A stretch of 64,000 bases of DNA from Shinisaurus crocodilurus (taxonomy: Eukaryota; Chordata; Lepidosauria; Squamata; Shinisauridae): positions 243,661,797 through 243,725,796 of the forward strand of contig CM037879.1 in NCBI GenBank assembly GCA_021292165.1. Direction: 5' to 3'. The notes under the pieces were generated by a model, which made no database searches, had not been told where the DNA came from, and was given only the letters and a program-made list of their open reading frames with translations. The position numbers were made by a program, and so were the translations under genes. Within the stretch, counting starts at the first letter, position 1. Each line of letters starts with the position of its first letter. Below, piece by piece: positions 33,585 through 45,207 of the stretch.

Positions 33585-34070
33585 AAAAGCTGTGCTGGTT
33601 CAGACCAAGGCCTATCTAGTCCAGCATTCTGTTCCTACAGTGTCCAATCAGATGCCTATTGGAAGCCCACAACAGGACATGAACACAAGAGCACCCTCCT
33701 GCTGGTGTACCTCCACCAATTGGTAGAGAAGCATACTGCCTCTGATACTGGTGGTAATGTATAGCTATCATGGCTAGTAGCCATTGATAGCCATGAATTT
33801 TTCTAATCCCCTTTTAAAGCTGTTCAAATTGGTGAACATCACTACATTTTATGGTAGCAAATTCCAGAGTTCAACTATGTGCTGTGTGAAGAAGTACTTC
33901 TTTTTAATCTGTCCTGAATGAGAGCACCATTCAGCTTCATTAGATGACTGCAAATTCTAGTATTATGAGAGAGGGAGAAAAACATCTCCCTCTCCACTTT
34001 TGCTACACCGTGCATAATTTTATACACTCTATCATGTCCCCCCCCCAATCTCCTCTCCACCCTGCAGTTT
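33585..34070 (+). repeat. Interspersed repeat, class not identified
   Basis: The stretch beginning GCTGGTTCAGACCAAGGCC and running through TGAAGAAGTACTTC and ATGAGAGAGGGAGAAAAAC resembles a repeat I associate with reptile genomes, but I cannot assign its class. No usable frame. Confidence 0.4.
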
Positions 34071-35052
34071 TCCTCCAGTATGGGCTGCTGCTATCTCAGC
34101 AGAGAAGGTCAGACTGGTTTACAGCACTGGAACTGGTTTCTCATTCCATAGTTAGGAATAGTGGCACAGCACTGAGTTGGATTCGAAAATCATGCAAGTG
34201 TTCAGTTCAGCTCATCAGTTGGCCACCAAGAGTACAAATCTTTCCTGAAGCATGACATTACAGTTTTAAAGCCCTTACCCACAAACTCTTATTCTCCGAG
34301 CAGCATTGTATTACACAATTAAGCAAATTGTCCTGAGCTCACAAAACAGTGCAAGGGAAGGAGCTTTTTGTTGTTGTTGTTGCAGAATACAATGGACATG
34401 CATCTGTGAGTGGCTGAGGTTAGAATTGTCTATGGGATTGGAACGAAATAGGCCATAGCCTGCAAATCTCTACTTAAACAGATTGTTTCTTGAACTGGAC
34501 AAATCTATATTTCGCCTGATGCTCAACAAACCAGATTTGCCCAGAATCACTGTTAAGCTTGGATTTTCTACACAATGATGGCATTGCGTGTGAATGAGGT
34601 GATGACACCTCCACCCTTTTCTTGAACCTCATCTCATCAGCTAAGCTCAGCAAGTGGTGGATTGTATGGATGACCTGTGGAGAGATGACTGCTTGTTGCA
34701 CCTCTGGCTCCATTCCTTGCTCTCCCCGCATCAGCCAGATGGATTTCACATGGCATAAACAGAACCTAGGCCATTAACCTTAGGGCTCTTTTGTGCCTTC
34801 TGCTGAGCTAATGCCTGAAAACAAGGACAGCATGGTTTCTTCAGGAAACAGTCTCAGATATGAACATAGGTAGTAGGTGGAGTATCATGAAGGCTTCCAG
34901 ATGAAAATGAGTAGCAAGGACAGCACTGGCTCCAATCTCTGCAGATCCCAAGATCAGCCCAGAGCTGGCTTTTTCCACACAATGCTAAACTCCTCCCCCA
35001 CCCCCACCCCCACCCCTACAGGAAAATTCTGGAACCTGAAGCCAGTTAGAAG
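34071..35052. other. Unassigned DNA
   Basis: No gene recognised; a short CCCCCA minisatellite lies at about 34993-35016. Confidence 0.4.
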
Positions 35053-35194
35053 AGCTTGTCTGAGCGTGGAAAGCTAAGCAGGGTCAGGCCTGGTTATTAC
35101 TTGGATGGGAGACCCCTCCTCTAGTTTCCTGCATTGAGCAGGGGGTTGGACTCGATGGCCTTGTAGGCCCCACCCAACTCTATGATCCTATGAA
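35053..35194 (+). mobile_element. 5S-rRNA-derived SINE, copy 5 (5'-truncated)
   Basis: Begins at GCTTGTCTGAGCGTGG and contains GAAAGCTAAGCAGGGTCAGG, GATGGGAGACC and the CR1-like tail ending TATGATCCTATGA. Confidence 0.93.
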
Positions 35195-35261
35195 GGATGC
35201 TCAGAATTAGCTGTGCTCTGGGATTTGCACTGATTTTACTTTGAGAGCAACACTGCCTATG

Positions 35262-35475
35262 ACAGTGTGGTGTAGCAGCAAGAGTGTTGGGACAAGTCCA
35301 GGGAGACCCAGGTTCAAAATCCTGCTCTGCCTCAAAGTTTACTGGGTGATGTTGAGCCACTCACTATCTCTCAGACTACTTCATGGGGTTGTTGTATGGT
35401 TAAAAGGGGTGTGTGTGAAGATGCTGCCCCAAGCTTTCTGGAGGAAGGGTGGGGTGAAAAATATTATGGTAATAT
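35262..35475 (+). mobile_element. tRNA-derived SINE (type A), copy 4, diverged
   Basis: The head GTGTGGTGTAGCAGCAAGAG and box-B-like GGTTCAAAATCC are recognisable. The body is shortened and diverged, ending GGGTGGGGTGAAAAATATTA. Confidence 0.75.
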
Positions 35476-36282
35476 GCAGGCTGTTTTACTCTAGTTGTTC
35501 CATAAGCATATCCATATAATCCACGAAGGATTATAATCAGTGAGTTTCTTTATTTCTTTAGAGATATTGTTATATTATTATGTGTGTTCTTTTTTGTTGT
35601 GTGTATTTTTAACTTAATTTTAAAATAAAAATCCAAATGATGATGAAGATGCAGGCTGCTTCCCCCCCCCCCCCCCGTATTCCTTAACATCCTATAATGT
35701 ATAAATAAACATTTTCCAAAGATGCCTTCCAAAGATAAACATTTTCCAGTCTCATCTCCAACCTTCTCTCTTGACTTTGTAAAAGTTACCCTGTATTTGA
35801 TAACTTCTCAGTGGAAGAAGGGGGGGAACAGGAGAAACACCACCTATTTCCCTTTCTTGTGGTTTATGTAGACCTTTCCTCTTGTAAGGAGAAGGTATTC
35901 TTTTTTTAAAAAAAAAATAATTTTATAGGTTTAATAAGTATATTTGTAGTTCTGGCACTCAGACAGCATTACATTTTTCCAATCGTTTTTATTTCAGTGT
36001 GTATAATATTTCTGAGCACTAAAGAAATGTGGCTCACAGTCAAAGTCCCTCTCCGCCTTTTAGCAATCTGTTCTTTCACAAGATCTATTTTTTTCCCATT
36101 GTATCAGCTTTTTCGCAAAAGCGACCCACCCTAACCATGTAGAAAATCCTTTGTGAACTCTGCTCCTGGCCTTTCTTGCTGGCAAATTTTTCAAAATGGG
36201 AGTGTTTGCAAAGCGACTCTGCTAAGGCCATGAAGCAAATGAGGCTGATATTTAACATCTTCATTGTGCGCTTTATCACATT
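35476..36282. other. Unassigned DNA
   Basis: AT-rich with a poly-C run near 35663-35677. No gene recognised. Confidence 0.4.
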
Positions 36283-36365
36283 TGAAGCTGCCTTCTACTG
36301 TGTCAGGTCATTCCTCCATCTAACCCAGTATTGTCAGCTCTGACTGATGGGGTTTTTCCAATGTG
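36283..36365 (-). mobile_element. Partial type B tRNA SINE
   Basis: The block GAAGCTGCCTTCTACTGTGT followed by ATCTAACCCAGTATTGTCAG is the reverse of the SINE tail seen at 5353-5422. The tRNA-like head is not recognisable. Confidence 0.55.
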
Positions 36366-36512
36366 TTGAGCAGTCAGGGGTGTAAATAGGTAATTTTAGA
36401 CCCTGGACTTAATTGTCTTACACCCACATACCTTTAGGTGGCTATGTGTACTACTTCAGTTGTGAAGTGCACAACTATACAACTGCTCCTACATTCCTGA
36501 TACATTAGACAA

Positions 36513-36534
36513 ACACACACACACACACACACAC
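36513..36534 (+). repeat. (CA)n microsatellite
   Basis: About 11 units. Confidence 0.95.
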
Positions 36535-36802
36535 AACTGTTTGCCAACCCTGATAAAAAAGAAGAAGAAAGAAATGCCCTGAGCATGTGCAATTTTTGCA
36601 TTTTAAACTCACTGAAATCAAAGCACCATTATGACTATAATTTGAGAGAACCTTTACAGCGGTGGCACCCTGGTTGTGGGATACCCTCCCCAGAGAGGCT
36701 CACCAAGCACCTACGTTGTGTTCTTTTCTTGTGCTGAATGAAGAACTTTTTATTCTCCTAGGCTTTTAAGTCCTTCAGGGTTGGTTTGTTTTTAAAGTGT
36801 GT

Positions 36803-37359
36803 TAGGCTGCAATCCTATGGGGATGCCCGTGGGCCCCTGAACCCATAGGCTTACGGGATCCAGTACATAGCAGGAGGAGGAGCGGAGGCAATCTTTGCCT
36901 CCCCACTCCTCCCGCTCTGCATTTTCGCTAGATGGCCATTTTTGGCCATCTAGCTGGGGCATTTTGAAGGGGGAGGTAAGGAGGCTGGAGTGGCTTCAGG
37001 ATACCTTGTATACTAGCCACTCCAGTCACCTCCACTCCCTGCCCCCAAAATGCCCCCTTTCCCCCCTCTCCAAGGTCACTTTCCTGACCTCAGAGTGCAG
37101 CTGGCTTGGTTCTTTCCACACTGGCTGCAAGGGGACAGGGGAGGGGGATCAGAACTCCCAGCTCCGACCTTGGAGCTGGGAATCCAAACTATCCTATGCC
37201 CTCAGCCCCTAGACAATGTCTACAAGCCACAGGTTCATTCCCTTAGGGCACAATCCTATGCAGGTTTAAACAGAAAGAAGTCCTACAACTCCCAGCATTG
37301 GGGAATGCTTGGAGTTTTAGGGCTTTTTTTCTGTCTAAACTTGCATAGGATTGTGCCAA
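36803..37359. mobile_element. TIR element (family R), copy 2, hAT-like
   Basis: Left end TAGGCTGCAATCCTATG; right end ATAGGATTGTGCCAA. The flanking 8-mers aagtgtgt (36795-36802) and tagtgtgt (37360-37367) match at 7 of 8. It contains an inverted pair around GCTAGATGGCCATTTTTGGC and a second left terminus at 37244. No transposase. Confidence 0.7.
37244..37359. repeat. Inner palindrome sharing the right end of the family R element
   Basis: Arms TAGGGCACAATCCTATGC and GCATAGGATTGTGCC pair over about 50 bases, through TTTAAACAGAAAGAAGTCC and its complement. Partial relatives lie at 17787 and 20411, so it also exists alone. Confidence 0.75.
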
Positions 37360-37570
37360 TAGTGTGTTTTAAGATCTTTCCATTGCTGTTGACTTTACTT
37401 TGCTTTTTACCCTGGTTTTATTCTGTTGCTTTATTCTTTTACAGTTTTTTATATTGCGTTTTATTGTTATTGTATTGTATGGTTTTAAGTCTTGTTGTGG
37501 GAACTGCTCAGAGAGCAGTTACTGGGTGGGATAGAAATGTCATAAATAAATAAATACATAAATAAATAAA

Positions 37571-39219
37571 TGACTACAGGAATTACCTTCGTGATAAAAA
37601 ATGGAATTTGCTTCTGCTGCCCTGATGTGAAACACATTTACTTGAGAATAAGCACCATTTTGTTCTTTGTTGCTGTTTTTGTTTTTAAAGGATAATGTAT
37701 ATTTAAAATAAAAGTGATACAATGAGCATCTAACACCATGCACATGTCCAGCTGGCCATCCTCTGGCTATAAAATGTTTCTTTTTAAAGAAAAAAAAATA
37801 AGAAGAAAGGATGCTGCAGCATCCCCGGTGGGTCCCGGTAGGCGCCTGCATTGCCCATGCTGGCCCAGGTGTTAAACGCTGGGCCTATTGGCCACTGCCC
37901 CCTCTACTTGCTGCTCTCTGGGCAGTCATTTGGCCCCCCTGAACTGTGGACTCTGTCCCAAGATCCAACCATGAGTTGCACCACTGTGAGCAGCTTTACC
38001 AGCACTAGTCACCTCACCTGCCCTTCATTATCTGCTGATTTCAGTGATGGAAACTGGAAGGACCATATACATGCCCAGTTCTATCATACACATCTAGTCC
38101 ATCCTTCTTCATAAAAGAAAGAACCACGAGGCCCTCGTGTGGGCCAAATGACTACAGATACACTTCCCCCTTTCCTTTCCTTTCAAGTTTTCTTTTCAAA
38201 CATTCCAGACTGGTACAGACGATTTTCGATTCCCACTGCTATGTACTTTGCTCACTTGCTGCTTGACAGGAGTACTCCCGTTAAGTAGTCATACATATAT
38301 TCAGTCACTGTTTGGGGTAACTATTTGAGGTGGTCAGATAAAGGTCTTTGGTTTTTAAACTGGAAAACAAAGGGGTGGGAACTGGGAAGAAAACGAGATC
38401 TCTCAATAATAAGTAGATAAGCCGCAAAGACATTTCCTTCATTTCTGCTTGCAGTGCTTCGGTGTGTGATGTTTGTCAGCTGCAGCTCTCATGCTGATGA
38501 TAATAAAACAATGCTGCTGCAAGCAACACAATCAAATCAAACGAGACGGTTTCCCCAGCCTTAGCTTTACTTCCTGTTATTTTCCTAAATGCATTCCCTC
38601 CCCCCAACCCTTTGCTAAAAATATGCAGTGAACCTTTAAAACAGCAGAGCTGCTCTTGGCCTTGCTTTCGTCATCCAGATCAATCTGGAATAAAGTCCTC
38701 TCTCCCAATCTATTCTAATTTCAGTGTATACTCTTGTCTGGCTCCTTGCCAGAATGGAGCTCAGCGAATGGTAAGTGCCCATTGATTCACAGGCACACAG
38801 ATTTCCCTGCTATGGCAGAAGCTTCTCATTGTACTGACAAGCACCCCCTCCCCCGCTCTCACACACGCACAATCCACAACACATTTACACATGTATTAGC
38901 ATCCTCAGTGGTTAGGCATCCTGCACCGCAATGACACAAAGTGACCGAGGATGTAACTTCATCAAGCCGCCCAAGCCAACAACAGCTCTGTGCCTTGCCA
39001 GCCAGCCCCATTTTTATCCCCACCCACCCTAAGTGACTTGACATAGCATGCATCCAAAATTAGTTTGTACTAATCTGATTTGAAGCACACTGGCCACAGC
39101 CAGTCACTACACATATCAGAAGCATTTTCCTGGGTTTAAGTTAACAGAGCTACCCTGGGTAGAGTTAGGCATGATGACTAAGCCCATTTGGGTAAACCTA
39201 AGCCCATTGAAACCACTGA
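37571..39219. other. Unassigned DNA, candidate conserved noncoding region
   Basis: About 38190-38700 lacks visible repeats and contains motif-dense sequence such as GCTGATGATAATAAAACAAT. It could be regulatory. No exon or splice-flanked frame recognised. Confidence 0.35.
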
Positions 39220-39393
39220 TTTCATAGATTTCATAGATCATAGAGTTGGAAGGAGCCTACAAGGCTATCGAGTCCAACCCCCTGCTCAATGCAAGAAACT
39301 AGAGGAGGGGTCTCCCATCCAAGTAATAACCAGGCTTGACCCTGCTTAGCTTTCCACGCTCAGACAAGCTCAGCCAGCGTAAGCCACAGGCCT
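39220..39393 (-). mobile_element. 5S-rRNA-derived SINE, copy 6
   Basis: Reverse, full-length, ending at the reverse of GGCCTGTGGCTTACGCTGGC. Very similar to the copy at 33254. Confidence 0.95.
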
Positions 39394-39540
39394 GTATCAT
39401 GAATGGTTTCCATGGGCTTAAGTTTACCAAACACTACATTGCTACAGACTGCAGGCTGAACACTAGGCAGATATTTCTTGGATTCTGGTTGCATCTCTCA
39501 ACAATCACAAAGCACAGCACACAATAGAAATCATGCATAG

Positions 39541-39702
39541 GGAGGTGCTGTGGCTCAGTGGTAGAGCACATGCTTCCCACACAGAAGGTCCCAAGTTCAA
39601 TTCTTGGCATTTCCAGGCAGGGCTAGAAAAATTTCTGCCTGAAACCCTGGAAAGCTGGCTAGATGACCAATATTGTGTCAGTATAAGGCAGCTTCCTACA
39701 TT
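39541..39702 (+). mobile_element. tRNA-derived SINE (type B), copy 2
   Basis: Box A region TGGCTCAGTGGTAGAGCA, a diverged box B (AGTTCAATTCT), then CTGCCTGAAACCCTGGAAAG and the tail GTATAAGGCAGCTTCCTACA. It lacks the middle segment present in the 5118 copy. Confidence 0.88.
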
Positions 39703-40459
39703 TTTGTATGTGGCTTGTTGCCAATTATTGCCCAACCATCTCTATTTTTTTCAGCATTTGTACCAAATCTTAACTTAACAGTGGAGCTTATCTTCCAAAG
39801 GTAACTAGCTGGCTGCTAGATTACCACACTTCTTGCATTGGTAGAACAACTTTATTTCATCACAAACAGAAGATCTGCCTTTCATTGCAGGACAGCAACT
39901 GAAGCCCTGTATGCACAACAGACATGCATATAATTGTGGGATAACACCTACTGGCTTTTCCCTGAACCGTCACACATCCATCTGGAGGTTAGAACAGATC
40001 CTACACACCTACAAGCAGTATGTGTGTAGTTTTTGTCAACACACTTCAGGACTCTGCAAATGGCAAGGTCTCGAATTGTGCTATAGAGCCTATGAGCATA
40101 CACTTGTACATGTGTAGGCTCTCTTCAGACCTGTGGATGAACACATGTGAGAATGCATGGAGGAGCAAGGCAGGTCAACCCCATGCCTCTCCTCCATTGG
40201 TTCACTCTCCACACACACACTTCTTGAGTGAACAGGGCTACTTATAATGTATAGGTTCTATTAGCTTCTGCCACATCAAATATCATTTTGTGGAATCTAA
40301 TGTGACAATGAATATGATTCTATTCTAAGAATGTGGAGGTTTCCTCCAATTTGAACTTTGTTAATGTATCATTTATATTTTGTATGTTTCTCTCAGATTT
40401 AAAGAATGTATCAAGAATTTTTTTTGTTTTTGTTTTGTCGTATATCTATATTGGCAAAC

Positions 40460-40463
<4 letters not shown>
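39703..40463. other. Unassigned DNA
   Basis: No gene or familiar repeat recognised. Confidence 0.4.
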
Positions 40464-40500
<37 letters not shown>

Positions 40501-40522
40501 TGTGTGTGTGTGTGTGTGTGTC
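40464..40522 (+). repeat. (TA)n(TG)n compound microsatellite
   Basis: About 17 TA units followed by about 11 TG units. Confidence 0.95.
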
Positions 40523-41386
40523 TATAATTTGCTGTTCTATTCTAATTTGTTTTGATTGTGTGGCCTATGGTCACAACATTAAATTATGTCTTATAACTGA
40601 GTTGTAAAATTCTGGTGATGACAGTATTTGGTGCTGAATATGTATGTCGCACTGAAAAATATCCAAAGATCCAAAATGTACAACTATATATTTCATATCT
40701 TTCTTTAAAGAGATGTGCCAGCCAAAAGACTGTATCACAGAAGCTTGCTTTCACTGCTTGCTCACTTGAACTGTCATTGAACTCTTGTCATTCATGTGAA
40801 CTGGCTTGCTGCTCTTTGTCTAAAAAAAACTGTGCCCTAGAATAGTTGGTCATAAGGGGAGGTGACCCTGGACTTAACCTGATCATATTCTTCCCATGTG
40901 TATGCGTGTGTGTACACATGCAGTGGTTGGATTTTACTGAATTTTTTGTTTGGTGCTTCTAGTCTTAAGCTGGCCTGTGAGATATTCATCATGAGTATTA
41001 AAACCATCAGAATGAGTAGTGCTCCTTTGGATAAATACTGCCTGCTCAGACTAAAATCCTGCCAATTCACACTTGATGGGCTGAAGACAATCTATTCTCA
41101 AAGGGCTAAACAAAGCCAGGGCAACCAAGTACTTTGAATCAGGGCTTATAGAGACTTATGTGTTAATTAAAGGCTAATTGGTTGTTTAAAGAGCCATCAA
41201 TGAAGTTTAACAGTATAATTTACATAAACAGCAAGTAAAGGCTGTATAATATCTTGATAGCTGTGTAAATATTTGCTATGTGAGAGAAAAAAAATACTAC
41301 AACATTTAAATATTCTTATTCCCCATCATATTAAGTGGGAATACTCTGCTATGTTTGGCTTTGAAATCCAAGAGATTGCTGTAGAG
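40523..41386. other. Unassigned DNA
   Basis: AT-rich; no gene recognised. Confidence 0.4.
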
Positions 41387-41521
41387 CAGCCTTCCCCAAC
41401 ACGGTGCCCTCCAGATGTGTTGGACTACAGCTTCCATCATGCCCATCCAGCATGGCCAATGGCTGAACATGATGGGAGTTGTAGTCCAACACATCTGGAG
41501 GGCACAGGTTGGGGAACGCTG
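41387..41521. mobile_element. Palindromic hAT-type MITE (family P), copy 6
   Basis: Arms CAGCCTTCCCCAACACGG and ...GGTTGGGGAACGCTG. Flanks ctgtagag and ctttagcg match at 6 of 8. Confidence 0.85.
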
Positions 41522-42029
41522 CTTTAGCGAGGGTCTCTCTAGCACAACAAGGGGCTCCTGTGTGTCTTGAAGGGTTGTGTAGAAGATAGTGAGTTGGATC
41601 CTGACTAGGCATGCCCATTGAAATTAATGGAACAGGTTGGTCTTGACTCTGTTTGGATCCAACCCAGTTTGCCAAGTATGGTTCAGTCCTGAATTACAAT
41701 CTGCATTTACCCAAATCCCTGTTTTTACACAGGAACCCTGTCCTTCTCAGCATCTGGCAAGGGTGCTACTTGACATCAGTGGTGGTGCACTGCTAGGTAC
41801 CAAAAAGATCCAGGGCTCAGGCCCACAGGACAAAAAATAAGGCACAAATTTGCATATGCTGTGTGTGTGTGCGTGCGTGCATGTGCATCTAGGACCCTGT
41901 TTCCTAAGGACACCCCTATTTGTGAAAAGGGATGTATGGTCAGGGGAGAGGAGGGCATTTCATTTCAGAAAAAAACCTAGGGCAGAAAGTTTCAAGGGAA
42001 GGGCAGCAGGAGGTGAAGCACATGTGGGC
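41522..42029. other. Unassigned DNA
   Basis: A short TG/CG-rich patch lies near 41861-41882. No gene recognised. Confidence 0.4.
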
Positions 42030-43556
42030 AAAAAGCCAAAGAAAAGGCAGAAGTGTTCAATTCCTACTTTGGTTCGGTCTTCTCCCAAAAGAGGGTCTAT
42101 GACCCCCCTGGCAAACCTGAAGTGCAGACTGAAGGGACAGGATTGCAGCTTGAGATTGATAGGCAAATGGTCAAGGAACACCTGATTACTCTGTTTAAAT
42201 CTCCAGGGCCTGACGAGCTGCATCCTAGAGTAATAAAGGAGCTGGCAGAAGAACTCTCAGAACCACTGTCTATTATCTTTGAGAAATCATGGAGGACAGG
42301 TGAAGTGCCAGATGACTGGAGGAGGGCTAATGTTGTTCCTATCTTCAAAAAGGGCAAGAAGGAGGAACCTGGGAACTATAGGCCAGTCAGTCTGACATCA
42401 ATTTTTTGATCGGGTAACCTCCCTTGTGGACTGTGGGAATGCTGTGGACATTATATATCTGGACTTCAGCAAAGCTTTCGACAAAGTGCCTCATGATATC
42501 CTGATTAGTAAGCTAGCTAAGAGTGGGCTAGATGGAACAACTATCAGGTGGATCCACAATTGGCTACAGAATTGGACTCAAAGAGTGCTTATCAATGGTT
42601 CCTTCTCAAACTGGGGAGAGGTAACAAGCGGGGTACCACAGGGTTCGGTCCTGGGCCCGGTGCTCTTCAACATTTTTATTAATGTCTTGGATCAGGAGGT
42701 ACAGGGAAAGCTTATCAAATTTGCAGATGACACAAAGTTGGGTGGAACAGCTAATACTCTGGAAGACAGAAACAAAATTCAAAGCGACCTCGATAGGCTG
42801 GAGCGCTGGGCCGAAAACAACAGAATGAAATTTAATAGGGATAAATGCCAAGTGCTGCACCTAGGGAGAGGAAACCAAATGCAGAGTTACAGAATGGGGG
42901 ACACAATGCGATGTGGCTGCAAAGAAGGCAAATGCAATTTTGGGCTGTATTAATAGAAGTATAGCTTCCAAATCGCGGGAAGTGATAATTCCCCTTTACT
43001 CGGCACTGGTTAGGCCTCATCTTGAGTACTGCGTCCAGTTCTGGGCACCTCACTTTAAGAAGGACATAGACAAACTGGAGAGGGTTCAGAGGAGGGCAAC
43101 AAGGATGATAAAGGGACTGGAAACAAGGCCCTATGAGGAGAGACTGAAAGAACTGGGCATGTTTAGCCTTCAGAAGAGGAGACTGAGGGGAGATATGATC
43201 GCACTCTTCCAGTATTTGAAGGGATGTCACACAGAGGAGGGCCAGGATCTCTTCTCGTCCTCGATCATCCCAGTTTGCAGGACACGGAATAATGGCCTCA
43301 GGTTACAGGAACCTAGATTCCACCTAAACATCAGGAAAAAATTCCTGACTGTCAGAGCAATAAGACAATGGAATCAAGTACCTAGGGAGGTGGTGGGCTC
43401 TCCCACTCTGGAGGCATTCAAGGTGCAGCTGGACAGACATCTGTCAGAGATGCTTTGACCTGGATTCCTGCATTGAGCAGGGGGTTGGACTCGATGGCCT
43501 TGTAGGCCCCTTCCAACTCTACTTTTCTATGATTTTATGATTCTATGATTCTAATC
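42030..43556 (+). pseudogene. CR1 LINE, 5'-truncated with two internal deletions
   Basis: Frame 42053-42409 holds KAEVFNSYFGSVF-like sequence, DELHPRVIKELAEELSEPL and NYRPVSLTSI. It then jumps to YLDFSKAFDKVPHD at about 42453, so the RT segment containing the usual QHGF block is missing. RT continues through GVPQGSVLGP and FADDTKL to about 42895. A second deletion with a frame change joins it to [13 protein letters not shown] in the frame 42913-43458. The C-terminus ([23 protein letters not shown]) and stop are intact. The 3' end carries TTGGACTCGATGGCC and ATTCTATG-type terminal repeats. It cannot encode a working protein. Confidence 0.92.
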
Positions 43557-43780
43557 CAGGGGGATCAGATGCAACAGAGATCATCAGGGCCCCTGTACCT
43601 TTATTTCAGCAAGTGTCCATGGAAAGCAGCATGGTGGGACAGATGGCGTCCCCTTCCAGAGATTTAGGGTTCCAAATGAAAGATTCAGGGCTCCATCCCC
43701 AGTGGGTCGTCCCCTAACACCGCCTCTGCTTGGCACTTAAAAGGTTAGGGCCCAGGCCCATAGGACACAAATCTGCATAA

Positions 43781-43811
<31 letters not shown>

Positions 43812-44197
43812 GCAAATGACAAAATAATTTTGCAAGAGGAGAGGGCAACCAATTTTATCATCCAAATCATCTGAAATAAAATACAGTCTTCATTTCACTT
43901 CACCTTGTCTCAGATCTTCCCAGACCAATGGGAAACTTTTTTTCCTCAGCTTAGTTGCCATGCAGGGAGAGATTTTCTTTGGGTGGTGGTGGTTGCAGAT
44001 GTGGGGAGGGGAGAGTTAACACTTATCTCTCCTTGCATGGCAATTAAGCCGAGACAAAACCCTGCCATCATCACCAATGGACACTCACGGCTCTCAGGAA
44101 TACATCCGGGGCCCTGGGAAATGCATTCGTGGCAGGGGCCCCATCAGCCCAGGCCTAGCATCAGCTCTGGTATCTGGTGACTACAAGCTGAATCTAG
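43557..44197. other. Unassigned DNA with a (CA)n run
   Basis: A CA microsatellite lies at about 43786-43811. No gene recognised. Confidence 0.4.
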
Positions 44198-45199
44198 CAG
44201 GGATGATGAAGAGTCCTTGGTCTCGAGTCACGAGTCGAGTCACGAGTCTTTGGACCCGAGTCTCGAGTCCGAGTCCAAGTCCTTGGTCCAAAATGGTGAC
44301 TCACGAGTCACGAGTCACGAGTCACTCCCAAAGCTGACTCCACGAGTCCCTATTAAAATCAATGGGGGGTTTCCCAACAAAATAAGGCTACTTCAGATGT
44401 GTGGTTTAAATAAATTCGAAGCACAAGTGTGCCTTTTTATTTCAAAACTCTGCCACTGATTTTGGCAAGAACAGACCAGGCAGAAAAACCCAAAATAACC
44501 AGGCAGGCAGAGGAGGCAGGGAACCCTCAAGCAGGCAGGCAGAGGCCTTTGTCTTGGACAATTCAACTGTTGAACTGGTCAAGAAGAGACCAGGCAGGCA
44601 GAGGAGGCAGGGAACCCCAGACAGGCAGGCAGAGGCAACCAAACCCAAAATGTCTGAAAGGTTGCATTTTAGAAAAATGATTTTAAAAAATAAACTTGTT
44701 GTACTTCCTAAAACTTATCCATGTTGCATTTGAGGAACATGATTTTTTCTAAATGTTTGGCCCCCATTCTGGAACGGTGAGATCTCATCACAATTCCACC
44801 CTCACTGAACACCCGCTCCACTGGTGATGAACTTGCTGGAACCAGAAACACACTCAGAGCAGCCACACAGAGTAATCTCAGGTCCTTCTTCTGCCTCTCC
44901 CAAGTACGCAACACATCAATCAAAATAAATCTTGACACACTGTTGGGGCTGCACTCCTGGTAGCCATCCATAGTGGCCGAGCAGCGGCACACCTCGCTTC
45001 CATGCGCTCTTCGCCGGCAATCACGCTCCTCTCCACTCCTTCTGGCACAGCCCAGGGATGTTGAAGAGTCCTTGGTCTCGAGTCCCGAGTTGAGTCTCGA
45101 GTCCCATTAAAAATATTGGGACTCGAGTCCGAGTCGAGTCAGAGGGGGGACTCAGTCCGACTCACGAGTCGAGTCCTCGAGTCCGAGTCCCCATCCCTG
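44198..45199. mobile_element. hAT family with GAGTC-rich ends, copy 2 (longest)
   Basis: Starts CAGGGATGATGAAGAGTCC and ends GAGTCCCCATCCCTG. It has a perfect 8-bp duplication gaatctag (44190-44197 and 45200-45207). GAGTC/GACTC arrays lie at both ends, and a second left terminus is at 45053. Unlike the other two copies it retains part of a transposase gene on the minus strand. Confidence 0.95.
44708..44992 (-). pseudogene. hAT transposase C-terminal (dimerisation) remnant
   Basis: The 94-codon minus-strand frame ends in a block typical of hAT C-terminal dimerisation domains: FLVPASSSPVERVFSEGG, then RSRMGAKHLEKIMFLKCN and a stop. The S-S-x-V-E-R-V-F-S core with a following LEKxMFLK is the diagnostic pattern. 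The N-terminal DNA-binding and catalytic regions are absent, so it cannot act alone. It supports assigning the whole family to hAT. Confidence 0.85.
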
Positions 45200-45207
45200 G
45201 AATCTAG

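Larger units (their letters stand above)
36655..37565 (+). pseudogene. L2-like 3' fragment split by a TIR element
   Basis: Left part (36655-36802) encodes a degraded C-terminus (AVAPWLWDTLPREAHQAPT-like). The right part (37360-37565) is a T-rich 3' tail ending CATAAATAAATAAAT. The element 36803-37359 lies between them. Confidence 0.65.

Noticed and set aside
37050..37553. 167-codon plus-strand frame with hydrophobic C-terminus
   Set aside because: It runs from a TIR element into the T-rich LINE tail; the hydrophobic stretch is translation of T-rich noncoding DNA.
44217..44459. Frame with VSSHESSHESLDPSLES-like repeats, also at 61192 and similar
   Set aside because: The peptide repeat reflects GAGTC motifs in the hAT element ends, not a protein.
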